A DNA stretch of 64,000 nt from Citricoccus sp. K5 (GCF_902506195.1 NZ_LR732817.1:1440909-1504908); one strand, 5' to 3'. Counted from the first letter of the stretch, positions 28,637-36,924 are shown. Program-made: numbers and translations. The notes: generated by a model from the sequence alone, not told the origin.

Positions 28637-29393
28637 GTTGGCGTCGCTCGCCGGGGTGACAGTGCGCACCCTGCGGCACTACCACCAGATCGGCATCCTG
28701 CCGGAGCCGGAGAGGGCTGCGAACGGGTACCGTCGCTACGGCGTCCATGACCTCATCCGAGTGCTGCGGATCCGCCGGCTCGTCGCGGTGGGTGTGCCTC
28801 TCGAGGAGACGCCGAGGCTGCTCGATGAGCCCGTCGCCGGCGGTTCGTTGGAGGCGAATGCACTGCTGGATCGTCTCGAAGCGGAGCTGATGTCGCAGGA
28901 GGTACGCATCGCGGCGCAGCGTGCGGTGATCCGGAGGCTGCGCGGCGAGTCCGGCGCCCTCGACATACCGCCCGAACTCGGCCGGTTCCTCCGCGCAATG
29001 TCCGGCATCGCACCATCAAGAGAGGTGGAACGGATCGACCGCGACCAGACAGTGCTGCTGGCGCATCTGGTGGGAGAGTCGGGCTTGCCGCAGCTCGTTG
29101 GCTTCCTGGAGCGACTGAGTGCCCCGGAAGTCCTGCCGACTCTGACAGACGTCGCGTCCCGGTTCTATCATTTGGATCAGCACACGAGCGAGTCCCAGCT
29201 CGACGGGTTCGTCGAAGATTTCGTCACGTCACTCGATCCGGTGCTGCGTTCCCTCGCTGAGGAGGATTTCGCTCTCGATCTGACGAACGCCACCAGCCTC
29301 CTCGCCGAGTATTCTGAGACGACGCTCACGCCGATGCAGCAGCACGCGCTGGCCAGGATCGGCGAACGCCTCGATACGCCCTCGCAGATTTGA
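28623..29393 (+). CDS. MerR family transcriptional regulator
   Basis: The 256-residue protein begins with the MerR winged helix (AELASLAGVTVRTLRHYHQIGILPEPERA) and the wing GYRRYGVHDL. A dimerisation coiled coil follows (about residues 75-110), then a long helical effector domain that resembles the TipAS-like or antibiotic-binding class more than the metal sensors; no metal-binding cysteines are seen. It starts at a GTG inside the end of the MFS gene. The likely target is the 19-bp-spacer promoter in front of that gene. Confidence 0.87.
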   Translation: MQSAELASLAGVTVRTLRHYHQIGILPEPERAANGYRRYGVHDLIRVLRIRRLVAVGVPLEETPRLLDEPVAGGSLEANALLDRLEAELMSQEVRIAAQRAVIRRLRGESGALDIPPELGRFLRAMSGIAPSREVERIDRDQTVLLAHLVGESGLPQLVGFLERLSAPEVLPTLTDVASRFYHLDQHTSESQLDGFVEDFVTSLDPVLRSLAEEDFALDLTNATSLLAEYSETTLTPMQQHALARIGERLDTPSQI

Positions 29394-29541
29394 GCATCCC
29401 TTCCGCCGGTGAAGCTACGAGCGGCCATCGCTGCCTCGAGCTGGTACTTCTTCCTCGATTCGGTCGGATCGGTGTTGCGGGACACGAATGTCGTACGTCC
29501 CCTGGCGCCGTAGCGAGCAAGGCGACAATGTCGGTCGGTCG

Positions 29542-30105
29542 TCAACTCCGGGTCTCGTACCTGGTCAGGAGCACACCATCGGGAAACGTCCGGGTCTCCA
29601 CCAGGCTCAGGTTCACCCAGTGGTCCAGGGCCGTGAAGAACGGCGTGCCGCCCCCCACCAGGACCGGGTGCGTGACGATCGCGTACTCGTCGATCAGCCC
29701 GGCCCGCATGGCCGCCGCGGCGAGGGCTGCGCCGCCGATGTCCATCGGGCCACCCTCCTCGGTCTTGAGCCGGGTGATCTCGGTGACAGCGTCGCCGGCG
29801 ACCAGGCGGGCGTTCCAGTCGACCGTGCGGGTCGTCGAGGAGAACACCACCTTCGGCATGTCCCGCCAGCGGCGGGCGAACTCGATGTGCGCCGGTGTGG
29901 CCCCAGGCTGCTGGTCGGCGGTCGGCCAGTGGGAACTCATCGCCTCCCACAGCTTGCGCCCGTACAGCGCCAGTCCCGTCACACCCACCCGGTCGGACCA
30001 CCACTGGAACAGCTCGTCGCTCGGCACGCTCCAACCGAGATCGTCGCCGGGCGCGGCAATGTAGCCGTCCAGACTCACGTTCATCCCCCAGGTCAGTTTC
30101 CGCAT
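29542..30105 (-). CDS. Dihydrofolate reductase/RibD C-terminal-like reductase
   Basis: The 187-residue protein starts MRKLTWGMNVSLDGYIA, the usual start of the stand-alone RibD_C/DHFR-like family. It carries GRKLWEAM, VVFSST and DIGGAALAAAAMRAGLIDEY, and LVGGGTPFF. These are NADPH-dependent reductases of unknown substrate that are common in Actinobacteria. The ATG at 30105 is chosen over a longer frame because it matches the family start, with GACACT six bases upstream. Confidence 0.87.
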   Translation of the reverse strand: MRKLTWGMNVSLDGYIAAPGDDLGWSVPSDELFQWWSDRVGVTGLALYGRKLWEAMSSHWPTADQQPGATPAHIEFARRWRDMPKVVFSSTTRTVDWNARLVAGDAVTEITRLKTEEGGPMDIGGAALAAAAMRAGLIDEYAIVTHPVLVGGGTPFFTALDHWVNLSLVETRTFPDGVLLTRYETRS

Positions 30106-30215
30106 GGCGTCAGTGTCCCGTGAGTCGGTATCCGGCGTACAGTCCAGCATTGCGCGGAAAATTCATCAGGCAGACGCGCCGGGCAGGCCGGCCTGGTCCG
30201 CGGTCAGGCCCGCGG

Positions 30216-31187
30216 TCAGGCGAAGGGCTGAGATGCGGTGTTCAGCGCCCGAAGTTCGGCATCGGTCAGGGTCAGGGAGCCGGAGGCGACCAGTGCGGGA
30301 AGCTGTTCGGGAGTGGATGCCGAGGCGATCGGAGCGGTGACCCCCTGGGTTAGCTGCCAGGCCAGGGCCACCGTTGCGGGCTCGACGCCGCGGGATTCGG
30401 CCACCCGCACCAACTCCTCCACTACGGCGAATCCGTCCTCGTTGGCATATCCCTCGACCATGTTCTGGCGGGACCTGCCCTCGAGATCGGCGGCTGACCG
30501 GTACTTGCCCGTGAGGAAACCGGACGCCAGGGCGAAGTACGGGAAGGTCGCAGCGCCGAACTCACGCGCCACCGGAAGGTAGGCGGATTCGAAATCCTGG
30601 CGGTGCACCAGGTTGTACTGCGGCTGGATGGCCACCGGTACCGCGAGACCGTTCGCGGTGGCGTACTCGAACCACTGGCGCATGCGCTGAGGCGAGTAGT
30701 TGGACAGCGCGATGTGGCGAACCTTGCCGGAGGCGACCAGCCCGTCGTAGGTGGTGGCCTGATCTTCGATCGAGACGTTCTCGTCGTCATAGTGCGCGTA
30801 GTACACGTCGATGTAGTCGGTCTGCAGTCGATCCAGTGACGCCTCCAGGGCCGCCACGACGGAATCATGCTGTTGGTTGTCATAGGGCGCCAGGCCGCCC
30901 ATCTTCGTCGCCAGGACAACCGTGTCCCGAGTGCCACGGGCGGCGAACCACTCCCCCAGGACCTTTTCCGAATCGCCGCCGGTATGGTCGCCGGCCCAGA
31001 CCGCATACAGGTCTGCCGTGTCGATCAGGGTGCCGCCGGCCTCGACGAAGGCGTCCAGCACGGCGAAGGAGGCTTCCTGATCCGAGGTCCACCCGAAGGT
31101 GTTGCCGCCCAGAACGAGTGGCAGGGTCGTGTACTCGGTGTCCTGGAGAGTGATCGTGGTGGTCTGCAGCATGTTCGAGGAAGTCAT
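30216..31187 (-). CDS. Aldo/keto reductase
   Basis: The 323-residue protein has an aldo/keto reductase barrel with LIDTADLYAVW (catalytic Asp and Tyr), VVLATKMGG (catalytic Lys) and YAHYDDENVS, where the usual histidine stands. IALSNYSPQRM and the C-terminal SASTPEQL that binds NADPH phosphate follow. Such enzymes reduce aldehydes and ketones. The ATG follows TAGGGT by six bases. The gene is divergent from the persulfide dioxygenase gene. Confidence 0.92.
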   Translation of the reverse strand: MTSSNMLQTTTITLQDTEYTTLPLVLGGNTFGWTSDQEASFAVLDAFVEAGGTLIDTADLYAVWAGDHTGGDSEKVLGEWFAARGTRDTVVLATKMGGLAPYDNQQHDSVVAALEASLDRLQTDYIDVYYAHYDDENVSIEDQATTYDGLVASGKVRHIALSNYSPQRMRQWFEYATANGLAVPVAIQPQYNLVHRQDFESAYLPVAREFGAATFPYFALASGFLTGKYRSAADLEGRSRQNMVEGYANEDGFAVVEELVRVAESRGVEPATVALAWQLTQGVTAPIASASTPEQLPALVASGSLTLTDAELRALNTASQPFA

Positions 31188-31193
31188 CCGATC

Positions 31194-31199
31194 ACCCTA
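31194..31199 (-). promoter_or_regulatory. Leaderless -10 hexamer TAGGGT for the aldo/keto reductase
   Basis: On the minus strand TAGGGT is followed by six bases and the ATG at 31187, with no ribosome-binding site. Confidence 0.5.
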
Positions 31200-31251
31200 T
31201 CGGCCGCCCGGACTGCGGTGCCCAACTCTCCACCGCAACGCCTCTGTCCAC

Positions 31252-31257
31252 TAATGT
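31252..31257 (+). promoter_or_regulatory. Putative -10 TAATGT for the persulfide dioxygenase gene
   Basis: TAATGT precedes a short leader with AAGGAG at 31274-31279, seven bases before the ATG. This gene is therefore of the leadered type. Confidence 0.45.
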
Positions 31258-31286
31258 GTCCATCACCGCCTTCAAGGAGCATTGCC

Positions 31287-32741
31287 ATGTTGCTGGAACG
31301 GATCTATGACCACGACCTGTCCCAGGCCAGTTACCTGATCGGCTGTCAGAAGACCGGGGAAGCCATCGTGGTGGACCCCCGTCGAGACATCCAGGAGTAC
31401 CTAGATCTCGCTGCCCGGAACGGGATGCAGATCATCGCCGTGACAGAGACCCACATCCATGCCGACTATCTCTCAGGGTCCCGAGAACTCGCCCACGCGA
31501 CCGGCGCCACGCTCTGGGTCTCGGCGGAGGGCGGTCCGGACTGGCATTACGGTTTCGAAGCCGAGCGATTGCATGACCGCGACACGGTCGCCCTGGGCAA
31601 CATCGTCCTCCAGGCGCTGCACACCCCCGGGCACACCCCGGAGCACCTGTCCTTCCTCGTCACCGATGGCGCCGTCACCACCGAGCCGGGGTATCTTCTC
31701 TCGGGAGATTTCGTGTTCGCGGGAGATCTCGGTCGTCCCGATCTCCTCGACGAGGCGGCCGGTGACGTGGACACCCGTTTCGAGGGCGCCCGGCAGCTGT
31801 TCGCCTCCCTCCGGGACGTCTTCCTCACGCTTCCTGACCACGTGCAGGTCTTTCCGGGCCACGGAGCCGGATCGCCGTGTGGCAAGGCGCTCGGTGCGTT
31901 GCCGTCCACCTCCGTGGGCTATGAGCGGCTGTACTCGTGGTGGGGCAAACATCTGGCGGCCGGGGACGAGGACGGTTTCATCCACGAGCTGCTCGATGGT
32001 CAACCGGACGCCCACGCCTACTTCGCGCGCATGAAACGCCAGAACCGCCAGGGACCAGCAGTCGTGGGTCCCAGGGCGGCGCTGGTCGAACAGGACATCT
32101 CCACGGTCGCCGCCGGACTGGACAACGGAACCCTCGTGCTCGTGGACACCCGCCCGGTAGAGGCGGTCCACCGCGGGACAGTGCGGGATGCGCTGTCCCT
32201 GCCCAACCCAGGCAAGGTGGCCAGCCACGGAGCGTGGGCCTACGACCCTGAGCTGGACTCGACCCCGATCGTCCTCCTGGCCGAGGACGGCGAGCAGGCT
32301 CACCGGCTCTGGAACCACCTGGTCCGTGTTGGCATCGACCGAGTGGTGGGATACGTCAGGAGCATCGAGGGCCTACCGAGCAGCACACCCCTTCGCGTCT
32401 CCCCCGCCGACCTCGATTCCGCTGACCACGCCGTGCTGCTGGATGTACGCAGCAAGGGCGAGTATGCCGATGGGCACATCCCCGGCGCCCGGCAACTCAA
32501 TGCCGGCAAGGTCCTGTGGAATCTGGATGCGCTCCCCCGCCAACGAGTCATCGTGACCTATTGCCAGACCGGCATCCGCAACTCCGTGGCGGCCTCTGCC
32601 CTGCGCCGGGCCGGCTTCACCATCGCCGAACTGGAGGGGTCATATGCCGGCTGGCAGGCCTGGAAGGCTCGGTCTCCGGAACCCTCAGGGACACCCATGC
32701 ACGACGCCGGCCGCGCACCCACCGCAGAGCCCGTCGCCTGA
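31287..32741 (+). CDS. Persulfide dioxygenase-like beta-lactamase fold protein fused to tandem rhodanese domains
   Basis: The 484-residue protein has an ETHE1-type metallo-beta-lactamase domain: THIHADYLSG, HTPGHTPEHLSF, GDFVFAGDLGRPDL and FPGHGAGSPCG supply the metal ligands. Two rhodanese-like domains follow. The first (about residues 270-360) has no active cysteine (LLAEDGEQAH stands in its place). The second (about 370-470) has the active loop CQTGIRNS. The enzyme would oxidise glutathione- or mycothiol-type persulfide to sulfite and move sulfane sulfur. AAGGAG at 31274 supports the ATG at 31287; the frame opens earlier but overlaps the divergent gene. Confidence 0.9.
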   Translation: MLLERIYDHDLSQASYLIGCQKTGEAIVVDPRRDIQEYLDLAARNGMQIIAVTETHIHADYLSGSRELAHATGATLWVSAEGGPDWHYGFEAERLHDRDTVALGNIVLQALHTPGHTPEHLSFLVTDGAVTTEPGYLLSGDFVFAGDLGRPDLLDEAAGDVDTRFEGARQLFASLRDVFLTLPDHVQVFPGHGAGSPCGKALGALPSTSVGYERLYSWWGKHLAAGDEDGFIHELLDGQPDAHAYFARMKRQNRQGPAVVGPRAALVEQDISTVAAGLDNGTLVLVDTRPVEAVHRGTVRDALSLPNPGKVASHGAWAYDPELDSTPIVLLAEDGEQAHRLWNHLVRVGIDRVVGYVRSIEGLPSSTPLRVSPADLDSADHAVLLDVRSKGEYADGHIPGARQLNAGKVLWNLDALPRQRVIVTYCQTGIRNSVAASALRRAGFTIAELEGSYAGWQAWKARSPEPSGTPMHDAGRAPTAEPVA

Positions 32742-32767
32742 GTCTGTTCCGACGGCCGCTTCGCTCC

Positions 32768-32773
32768 TAGGCT
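32768..32773 (+). promoter_or_regulatory. Leaderless -10 hexamer TAGGCT
   Basis: TAGGCT is followed by six bases and the ATG at 32780. Both sequence and spacing are identical to those in front of helY. Confidence 0.6.
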
Positions 32774-32779
32774 GTGGGG

Positions 32780-33259
32780 ATGACCACCGACCTGCCGCAG
32801 GTTCCTGCGGGGCCCGCCTATGGACTCCAGCTCTGCGTTGACTGTGCACGCCCGCACGAGCTCGCGGATTGGTGGGCCGAAGCTCTCCGCTGGGAGATCG
32901 AGACCCAGGATGAGGACTTCATCCGCCGCATGGTGGCCGAGGGCCACGCCAGCGATGCCGAGACCAACACCCACCGTGGCCGGTTGGTGTGGGCCAGCGG
33001 CGCCGCCATCAATCCGCCCGTGAACGCTGAGGGAGCGGGTGATCGGCCGCGCATCCTCTTCCAGGCCGTTCCCGAATCCAAGTCCGTCAAGAACAGGGTC
33101 CACTGGGACCTGCGCGAACCCGGCGCCGATGATGAGCGCCGCGCCGGTGAACTGCTCCGCTTGGTCGACCTGGGCGCCACGCAGGTCGGCACTGGACGCC
33201 AGGGCCCGTGGACCTGGACCATTCTGCAGGACCCGGAGGGCAATGAATTCTGTCTCTAG
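32780..33259 (+). CDS. VOC superfamily protein (glyoxalase-like)
   Basis: The 159-residue protein has a glyoxalase-like fold with CARPHELADWWAEAL in the first module and a conserved WTILQDPEGNEFC end. The middle FQAVPESKSVKNRVHWDL is typical of the large actinobacterial VOC group with no assigned reaction. An in-frame GTG two codons earlier exists, but the ATG at 32780 fits the leaderless promoter. It stands alone. Confidence 0.88.
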   Translation: MTTDLPQVPAGPAYGLQLCVDCARPHELADWWAEALRWEIETQDEDFIRRMVAEGHASDAETNTHRGRLVWASGAAINPPVNAEGAGDRPRILFQAVPESKSVKNRVHWDLREPGADDERRAGELLRLVDLGATQVGTGRQGPWTWTILQDPEGNEFCL

Positions 33260-33326
33260 GTGCTGAGCGCCAGGGACCGACCCAGTGCCAGTTCCCCTAC
33301 CGTGCGCCCAGCGGGCTCTCAGTGCA

Positions 33327-33911
33327 TCAAGCCAGCAGAACGGCCACGCCAACACAGGCGCACGCCCACAATTGGCTCGCGAAGGTCCCGAGGATGAACC
33401 GTTCGGCCGCGCCGGATTTGCCCAGTTCCGAATACCGGCCCAGAGCCTTGACCGCCAGAATGATCGCCAGTCCTTCGGGCCAGCCCATGATCAGCGTTGA
33501 AGCCACGGCCAATCGCTCGAGGACGCCGATCCATGCTCCGCCTCGCAAAACCGGCTGTGCGTTGATCTCCTCGTTGAAGACCTTCTCGCCCTTCGGTCCC
33601 GTCAGGATCCGTTGGTGCTCCGGGTGGGACGCGTTGAAGGACAGCCGCAGGACCGCCAGCGTGGGAGAACCGCCGCCCACCGTCGCCGCCAGTACAGCCA
33701 AAGGTCCGGAGACAGCCCACCCCGCTCCCCCGCCCGAGAGCAGCGCCACCACGGCGGCCGCGCCCAACAGGAGGATCTGGACCAGCGCGGAGCAGTACAA
33801 CCAGATCTGTGGACGGCCAGGCCTTCCACGCCATCGCTCTTGGTACTGGGGCACACCGACCAGGCCGGACACCACCAGCAGGACCACTGACATCTCGGCC
33901 AAGCCTGTCAT
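33327..33911 (-). CDS. Membrane protein, DUF3307-like C-terminus, partner of the SatD-like gene
   Basis: The 194-residue protein has three to five predicted membrane helices. Its C-terminal third (WIGVLERLAVASTLIMGWP, AVKALGRYSEL, AERFILGTFASQLWA) resembles the C-terminus of DUF3307 proteins, which lie next to satD in many bacteria. The N-terminal half is not recognised. The start overlaps the SatD-like stop by four bases (ATGA), so the two are strictly coupled. The function of the pair is not known. The DUF3307 assignment is by eye and should be treated as probable. Confidence 0.65.
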   Translation of the reverse strand: MTGLAEMSVVLLVVSGLVGVPQYQERWRGRPGRPQIWLYCSALVQILLLGAAAVVALLSGGGAGWAVSGPLAVLAATVGGGSPTLAVLRLSFNASHPEHQRILTGPKGEKVFNEEINAQPVLRGGAWIGVLERLAVASTLIMGWPEGLAIILAVKALGRYSELGKSGAAERFILGTFASQLWACACVGVAVLLA

Positions 33912-34558
33912 CCCTGACCTCCTGATCCACCTTCGCCATCGACCAGCCGGTCAACGCGCTCCAGCATGCCAGAGACCACGGACGCCAGACGCCTGGACTC
34001 ACCCCACATTCCCGTGCGCAGCCGCGAACTCACCGCCTGCTGGGTGACACCCAACTCACGAGCAGCCTCACGTTGTGTCTTGCCGGCGTCCACCAGTCGG
34101 CCGGCATCCTGGCCTTCCTCGCTGCGCCGATGCTCAAGTTCCGCCAGCAACTGCAGGCCCGACTCGATCGCCTCCAGCAGCTCGGACACCTCATCCCCCA
34201 CCGGACCGGCCACGGCCACACGGCCGGGCGAATGCTTGGCCCGCTCGACGGCGATGCGGGCGTATTCGAAGGCGGGCCCGGCACCGGCACGGGTCTCCGC
34301 AGGCAGTGGCTGGCGTACCTGACCGACCCCGATTCCCACGCTCCAATGGCCGGACCGCGCCGCCGAGAGGGCGATGCCCACCACGATCTCGGCCCGATCC
34401 ACCACGCCCTGCACCTCGTCGCCCGCCGTCCGCTGGAACGGGCGGACGATGCCACGGCCGGCCTCGTTCTCCTCCTGCTCCACGAGTCCCTCGATGAGGG
34501 CGGCCACCCGATCCGGTCCCCGGCTGGAAGCACGCTGGTCCATCGTCATCACGAACAT
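33908..34558 (-). CDS. SatD-like protein with C-terminal helix-turn-helix
   Basis: The 216-residue protein opens like SatD: MFVMTMDQRASSRGPDRV, then FQRTAGDEVQGVV and a WSVGIGVGQV segment, all in the SatD order. The C-terminal part adds a helix-turn-helix (TQREAARELGVTQQAVSSRLR), so it may bind DNA. SatD is an acid-inducible protein of unknown biochemical role in streptococci. The ATG follows TAGGTT by six bases. The downstream membrane partner overlaps it by four bases. Confidence 0.7.
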   Translation of the reverse strand: MFVMTMDQRASSRGPDRVAALIEGLVEQEENEAGRGIVRPFQRTAGDEVQGVVDRAEIVVGIALSAARSGHWSVGIGVGQVRQPLPAETRAGAGPAFEYARIAVERAKHSPGRVAVAGPVGDEVSELLEAIESGLQLLAELEHRRSEEGQDAGRLVDAGKTQREAARELGVTQQAVSSRLRTGMWGESRRLASVVSGMLERVDRLVDGEGGSGGQG

Positions 34559-34564
34559 TCCACA

Positions 34565-34570
34565 AACCTA
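34565..34570 (-). promoter_or_regulatory. Leaderless -10 hexamer TAGGTT for the SatD-like gene
   Basis: On the minus strand TAGGTT is followed by TGTGGA and the ATG at 34558. No ribosome-binding site is present. Confidence 0.5.
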
Positions 34571-34596
34571 GTGTTTAGTAGAAGCAGACACAAGGG

Positions 34597-34606
34597 CAAG
34601 ATCTTG
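34597..34606. promoter_or_regulatory. Perfect 10-bp palindrome between divergent leaderless promoters
   Basis: CAAGATCTTG lies about midway between the SatD-like and DUF3054 promoters. It is a candidate site for the HTH of the SatD-like protein, but short palindromes also occur by chance. Confidence 0.35.
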
Positions 34607-34622
34607 TTTCAAGCGGGGCCTC

Positions 34623-34628
34623 TAGAGT
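34623..34628 (+). promoter_or_regulatory. Leaderless -10 hexamer TAGAGT for the DUF3054 gene
   Basis: TAGAGT, then GGAGGG (six bases), then the ATG at 34635. The purine run touches the start codon and cannot act as a normal Shine-Dalgarno site. Confidence 0.5.
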
Positions 34629-34634
34629 GGAGGG

Positions 34635-35075
34635 ATGCCCGCTTCTTCGGAGACCTCGCCCCCGGCCGATCCACGGACGACGCAGCACCCGCCCACTCGA
34701 GCCTCGCGCTGGATGTGGATTGGACTGACGCTGGACGCGGTGTTAATCGTCCTCTTTGCCGCGCAGGGGCGCACGACGCACGAGTCCGGCATGGACCTCG
34801 GCGGCCTTCTCTTCACCGCGCTCCCCTTCCTGTTGGCCTGGGCGATCGCCACCGCCGTCACACGCCCGCACCGCACCTGGGCGCAGATCTGGCCGGCCGG
34901 CGTCGTGGTGTGGCTGGTGACCGTGGCGGGCGGCCTCGCGCTGCGGGTGGCCTTCGGCGGCACGGCCGCCCTGGCGTTCCAGTGGGTGACGGCAGGCGCC
35001 CTGGCCGTGCTCCTCCTGGGCCGCCGCGCCGTCACCGCGCTTATCCTGCGATCGCGACGTCGACGCCGGTCCTAG
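34635..35075 (+). CDS. DUF3054 membrane protein
   Basis: The 146-residue protein has four predicted membrane helices and the DUF3054 features LDAVLIVLFAAQGR, LPFLLAWAI and TWAQIWPAGVVVWLVTVAGG. The first 25 residues are a Pro/Thr-rich cytoplasmic tail. The function is unknown. It is divergent from the SatD-like gene, and its stop codon overlaps a good -10 (TAGGAT) for the following gene. Confidence 0.85.
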   Translation: MPASSETSPPADPRTTQHPPTRASRWMWIGLTLDAVLIVLFAAQGRTTHESGMDLGGLLFTALPFLLAWAIATAVTRPHRTWAQIWPAGVVVWLVTVAGGLALRVAFGGTAALAFQWVTAGALAVLLLGRRAVTALILRSRRRRRS

Positions 35076-35078
35076 GAT
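35073..35078 (+). promoter_or_regulatory. Putative -10 TAGGAT for the Lrp-domain gene
   Basis: TAGGAT overlaps the DUF3054 stop. The leader then carries AGGAGG seven bases before the ATG at 35127. Confidence 0.45.
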
Positions 35079-35126
35079 GGCTTCGAGACCAGACGAACCC
35101 AACAGAAGCACCCAGGAGGAACCACG

Positions 35127-35417
35127 ATGGTGACAGCCTTCGTCATGATCAAGACCGACCCGGACCGCATCCCGGAGTGTGCAGAGCAGTTGGCCGACCT
35201 GAACGGCGTCACGTCCGTCTACTCGGTGACGGGGAACTGGGACCTCGTGGCCATGGTCCGCCTGCGCCAGTACGACGACCTCGCTGACGTCATCGCAGAC
35301 CAGATGTCCAAGGTGGAGGGCATCCGGGACACCGAGACCATGCTCGCCTTCCGCGCCTACTCACGCCATGATCTGGAAGAGGGATTCGCCCTCGGCTTCG
35401 AGAACATCGAGCAGTAG
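35127..35417 (+). CDS. Stand-alone Lrp/AsnC ligand-binding (RAM) domain protein
   Basis: The 96-residue protein is a single RAM domain: TAFVMIKTDPDRIPECAEQL, then GVTSVYSVTGNWDLVAMVRL, then KVEGIRDTETMLAF. There is no helix-turn-helix. Such free RAM domains form ring-like oligomers and bind amino acids, possibly tuning full-length Lrp regulators. The gene is adjacent to and convergent with trpD, a common placement in this group. An AGGAGG site supports the start. Confidence 0.92.
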   Translation: MVTAFVMIKTDPDRIPECAEQLADLNGVTSVYSVTGNWDLVAMVRLRQYDDLADVIADQMSKVEGIRDTETMLAFRAYSRHDLEEGFALGFENIEQ

Positions 35418-35522
35418 CAGCCCTCGGCCGAACGGGACGGCCCTGAAGGGCGCCCAGCGAGCCCGGCAACCCCGGTGCCTCCGCGGTGACAATGGCGACT
35501 GAGGTGACCGTGACGACCGGGA

Positions 35523-36581
35523 TCAGGAGTGCGAGACCTGCACCCAGGAATCCAGAGCGCCCCGGGCGGCGCCGGAATCGATCGATTCCGCCGCCCGCAC
35601 CATGTTCGCCTTGATCCTGTCGAAGAGATGCCCCTCCGCCGAGGTGTCGAAGGCGGTGAGGCCAGCGGCCGCGTTGAGCAGCACCGCATCGCGGACCGGG
35701 CCCACCTGGCCTGCCAAAAGGTCGCGGACGATCCCGGCGTTGTGCTGGCCATCCCCACCGGCCAAGGCCTCGACGGCCGCCAGATCGATCCCGAAGTCCT
35801 GTGGATTGAGTTCATGTTCGGTCACCACACCGTTGCGGATCTCGAAGATGGTCGACGGGCCGGACGTGGTGATCTTGTCGCGGCCATCGCTGCCGCGGAA
35901 GACGAGACCGCGCAGTCCGCGGTCAGCCAGCACACCAGCCAGCAACGGGGCCATGCGGGCACTGGCACATCCCAGCGCCTGGGCACGCACGCCCGACGGG
36001 TTGGTCAGCGGTCCGAGGTAGTTGAAGACGGTCGGCACGCCCAGCTGCTTGCGCGCCGGGGCCACGTACTTCATGGACGGATGGTACCCCTGCGCGAACA
36101 GGAAGGTGATTCCAGCCGTCGTGGCACACTCAAGCACCTTGTCCACTGACATGGACAGGTCCACCCCGAGGGCCTCGATCACGTCGGCCGCGCCGGCCGT
36201 GGAGGACGCGCCACGGTTGCCGTGCTTGACGACGGTCGCACCCGCACCCACGGCCACCAATGAGGACATGGTGGAGATGTTGACCGTTCCGAGCTTGTCC
36301 CCGCCGGTGCCGACGATGTCCAGGGTCTCCCCCGGGACCTCAAGATGCACCGCGTTGTCCAGCATGACCTGGGTCAGGCCCAGCAGTTCCCCGACAGTCT
36401 CCCCCTTGGCGGCGAGGGCCACCAGGAACCCGGCGATCTGCGCGTCCGTGGCGTTGCCGGACATGATCTCCCGCATCGCCCACATGGCCTCGTCGGTGGT
36501 GAGGTCCTGGCGGGACACCAACCGACCGAAGACGAAAGGCCAGGACAGGGATGCAGTCGACGAAGTACTCACGCGATTCAT
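35523..36581 (-). CDS. trpD: Anthranilate phosphoribosyltransferase
   Basis: The 352-residue enzyme has the phosphoribosyl-pyrophosphate loop GTGGDKLGTVNISTM and the KHGNRGASS anthranilate/PRPP motif, with normal length and domain order. It makes N-phosphoribosyl-anthranilate in tryptophan synthesis. It stands apart from the other trp genes and faces ctaE in the opposite direction, as in related Micrococcaceae. No Trp-rich leader was found upstream. Confidence 0.95.
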   Translation of the reverse strand: MNRVSTSSTASLSWPFVFGRLVSRQDLTTDEAMWAMREIMSGNATDAQIAGFLVALAAKGETVGELLGLTQVMLDNAVHLEVPGETLDIVGTGGDKLGTVNISTMSSLVAVGAGATVVKHGNRGASSTAGAADVIEALGVDLSMSVDKVLECATTAGITFLFAQGYHPSMKYVAPARKQLGVPTVFNYLGPLTNPSGVRAQALGCASARMAPLLAGVLADRGLRGLVFRGSDGRDKITTSGPSTIFEIRNGVVTEHELNPQDFGIDLAAVEALAGGDGQHNAGIVRDLLAGQVGPVRDAVLLNAAAGLTAFDTSAEGHLFDRIKANMVRAAESIDSGAARGALDSWVQVSHS

Positions 36582-36924
36582 GCTATCCCCGCACCGGCAG
36601 GCCCCCGAAGCGTGAGACCGTCTGTTGCAGACGACGTGGTGCGGGTCATACTCTCAGTCTCGGGCGACCAGCATGGAGACCGAAGTCGAGTAGGTGCAGT
36701 CAATTCTCCCGTCCCTCTTCCCAGACGGGCTGCATTAGGACATACTCATGACTCGTAACCTCATGGCCAGCCCGGTCGGAAACATCGACTGACCTGCAAT
36801 CCTGCGAGATTGCTGGACATTCCTGGCCAACTGGGTGGGAAATCGGTCAACACGGGAAGAACGTGAAACGCCGAAACGTTCGTCGCATTGGAGCCATTGG
36901 GTGTTTTAGGGCCATAATGGCTGG
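36582..36924. promoter_or_regulatory. Divergent intergenic region, trpD / ctaE
   Basis: No gene is supported here. A small hairpin (CGTCTG-TTG-CAGACG) lies at 36619-36633. Direct copies of CATTGG occur at 36886-36891 and 36895-36900, just before the ctaE -10. Composition is more AT-rich than in the flanking genes, as expected of a promoter region. Confidence 0.5.
36913..36918 (+). promoter_or_regulatory. Leaderless -10 hexamer CATAAT for ctaE
   Basis: CATAAT is followed by six bases and the GTG at 36925. No Shine-Dalgarno sequence is present. Confidence 0.5.

Noticed and set aside
36619-36633. CGTCTG-TTG-CAGACG as a regulatory partner of the ctaC palindrome
   Set aside because: The arms are in the opposite order (GTCTG...CAGAC against CAGACA...TGTCTG), so it is not the same site; kept only as a small hairpin.
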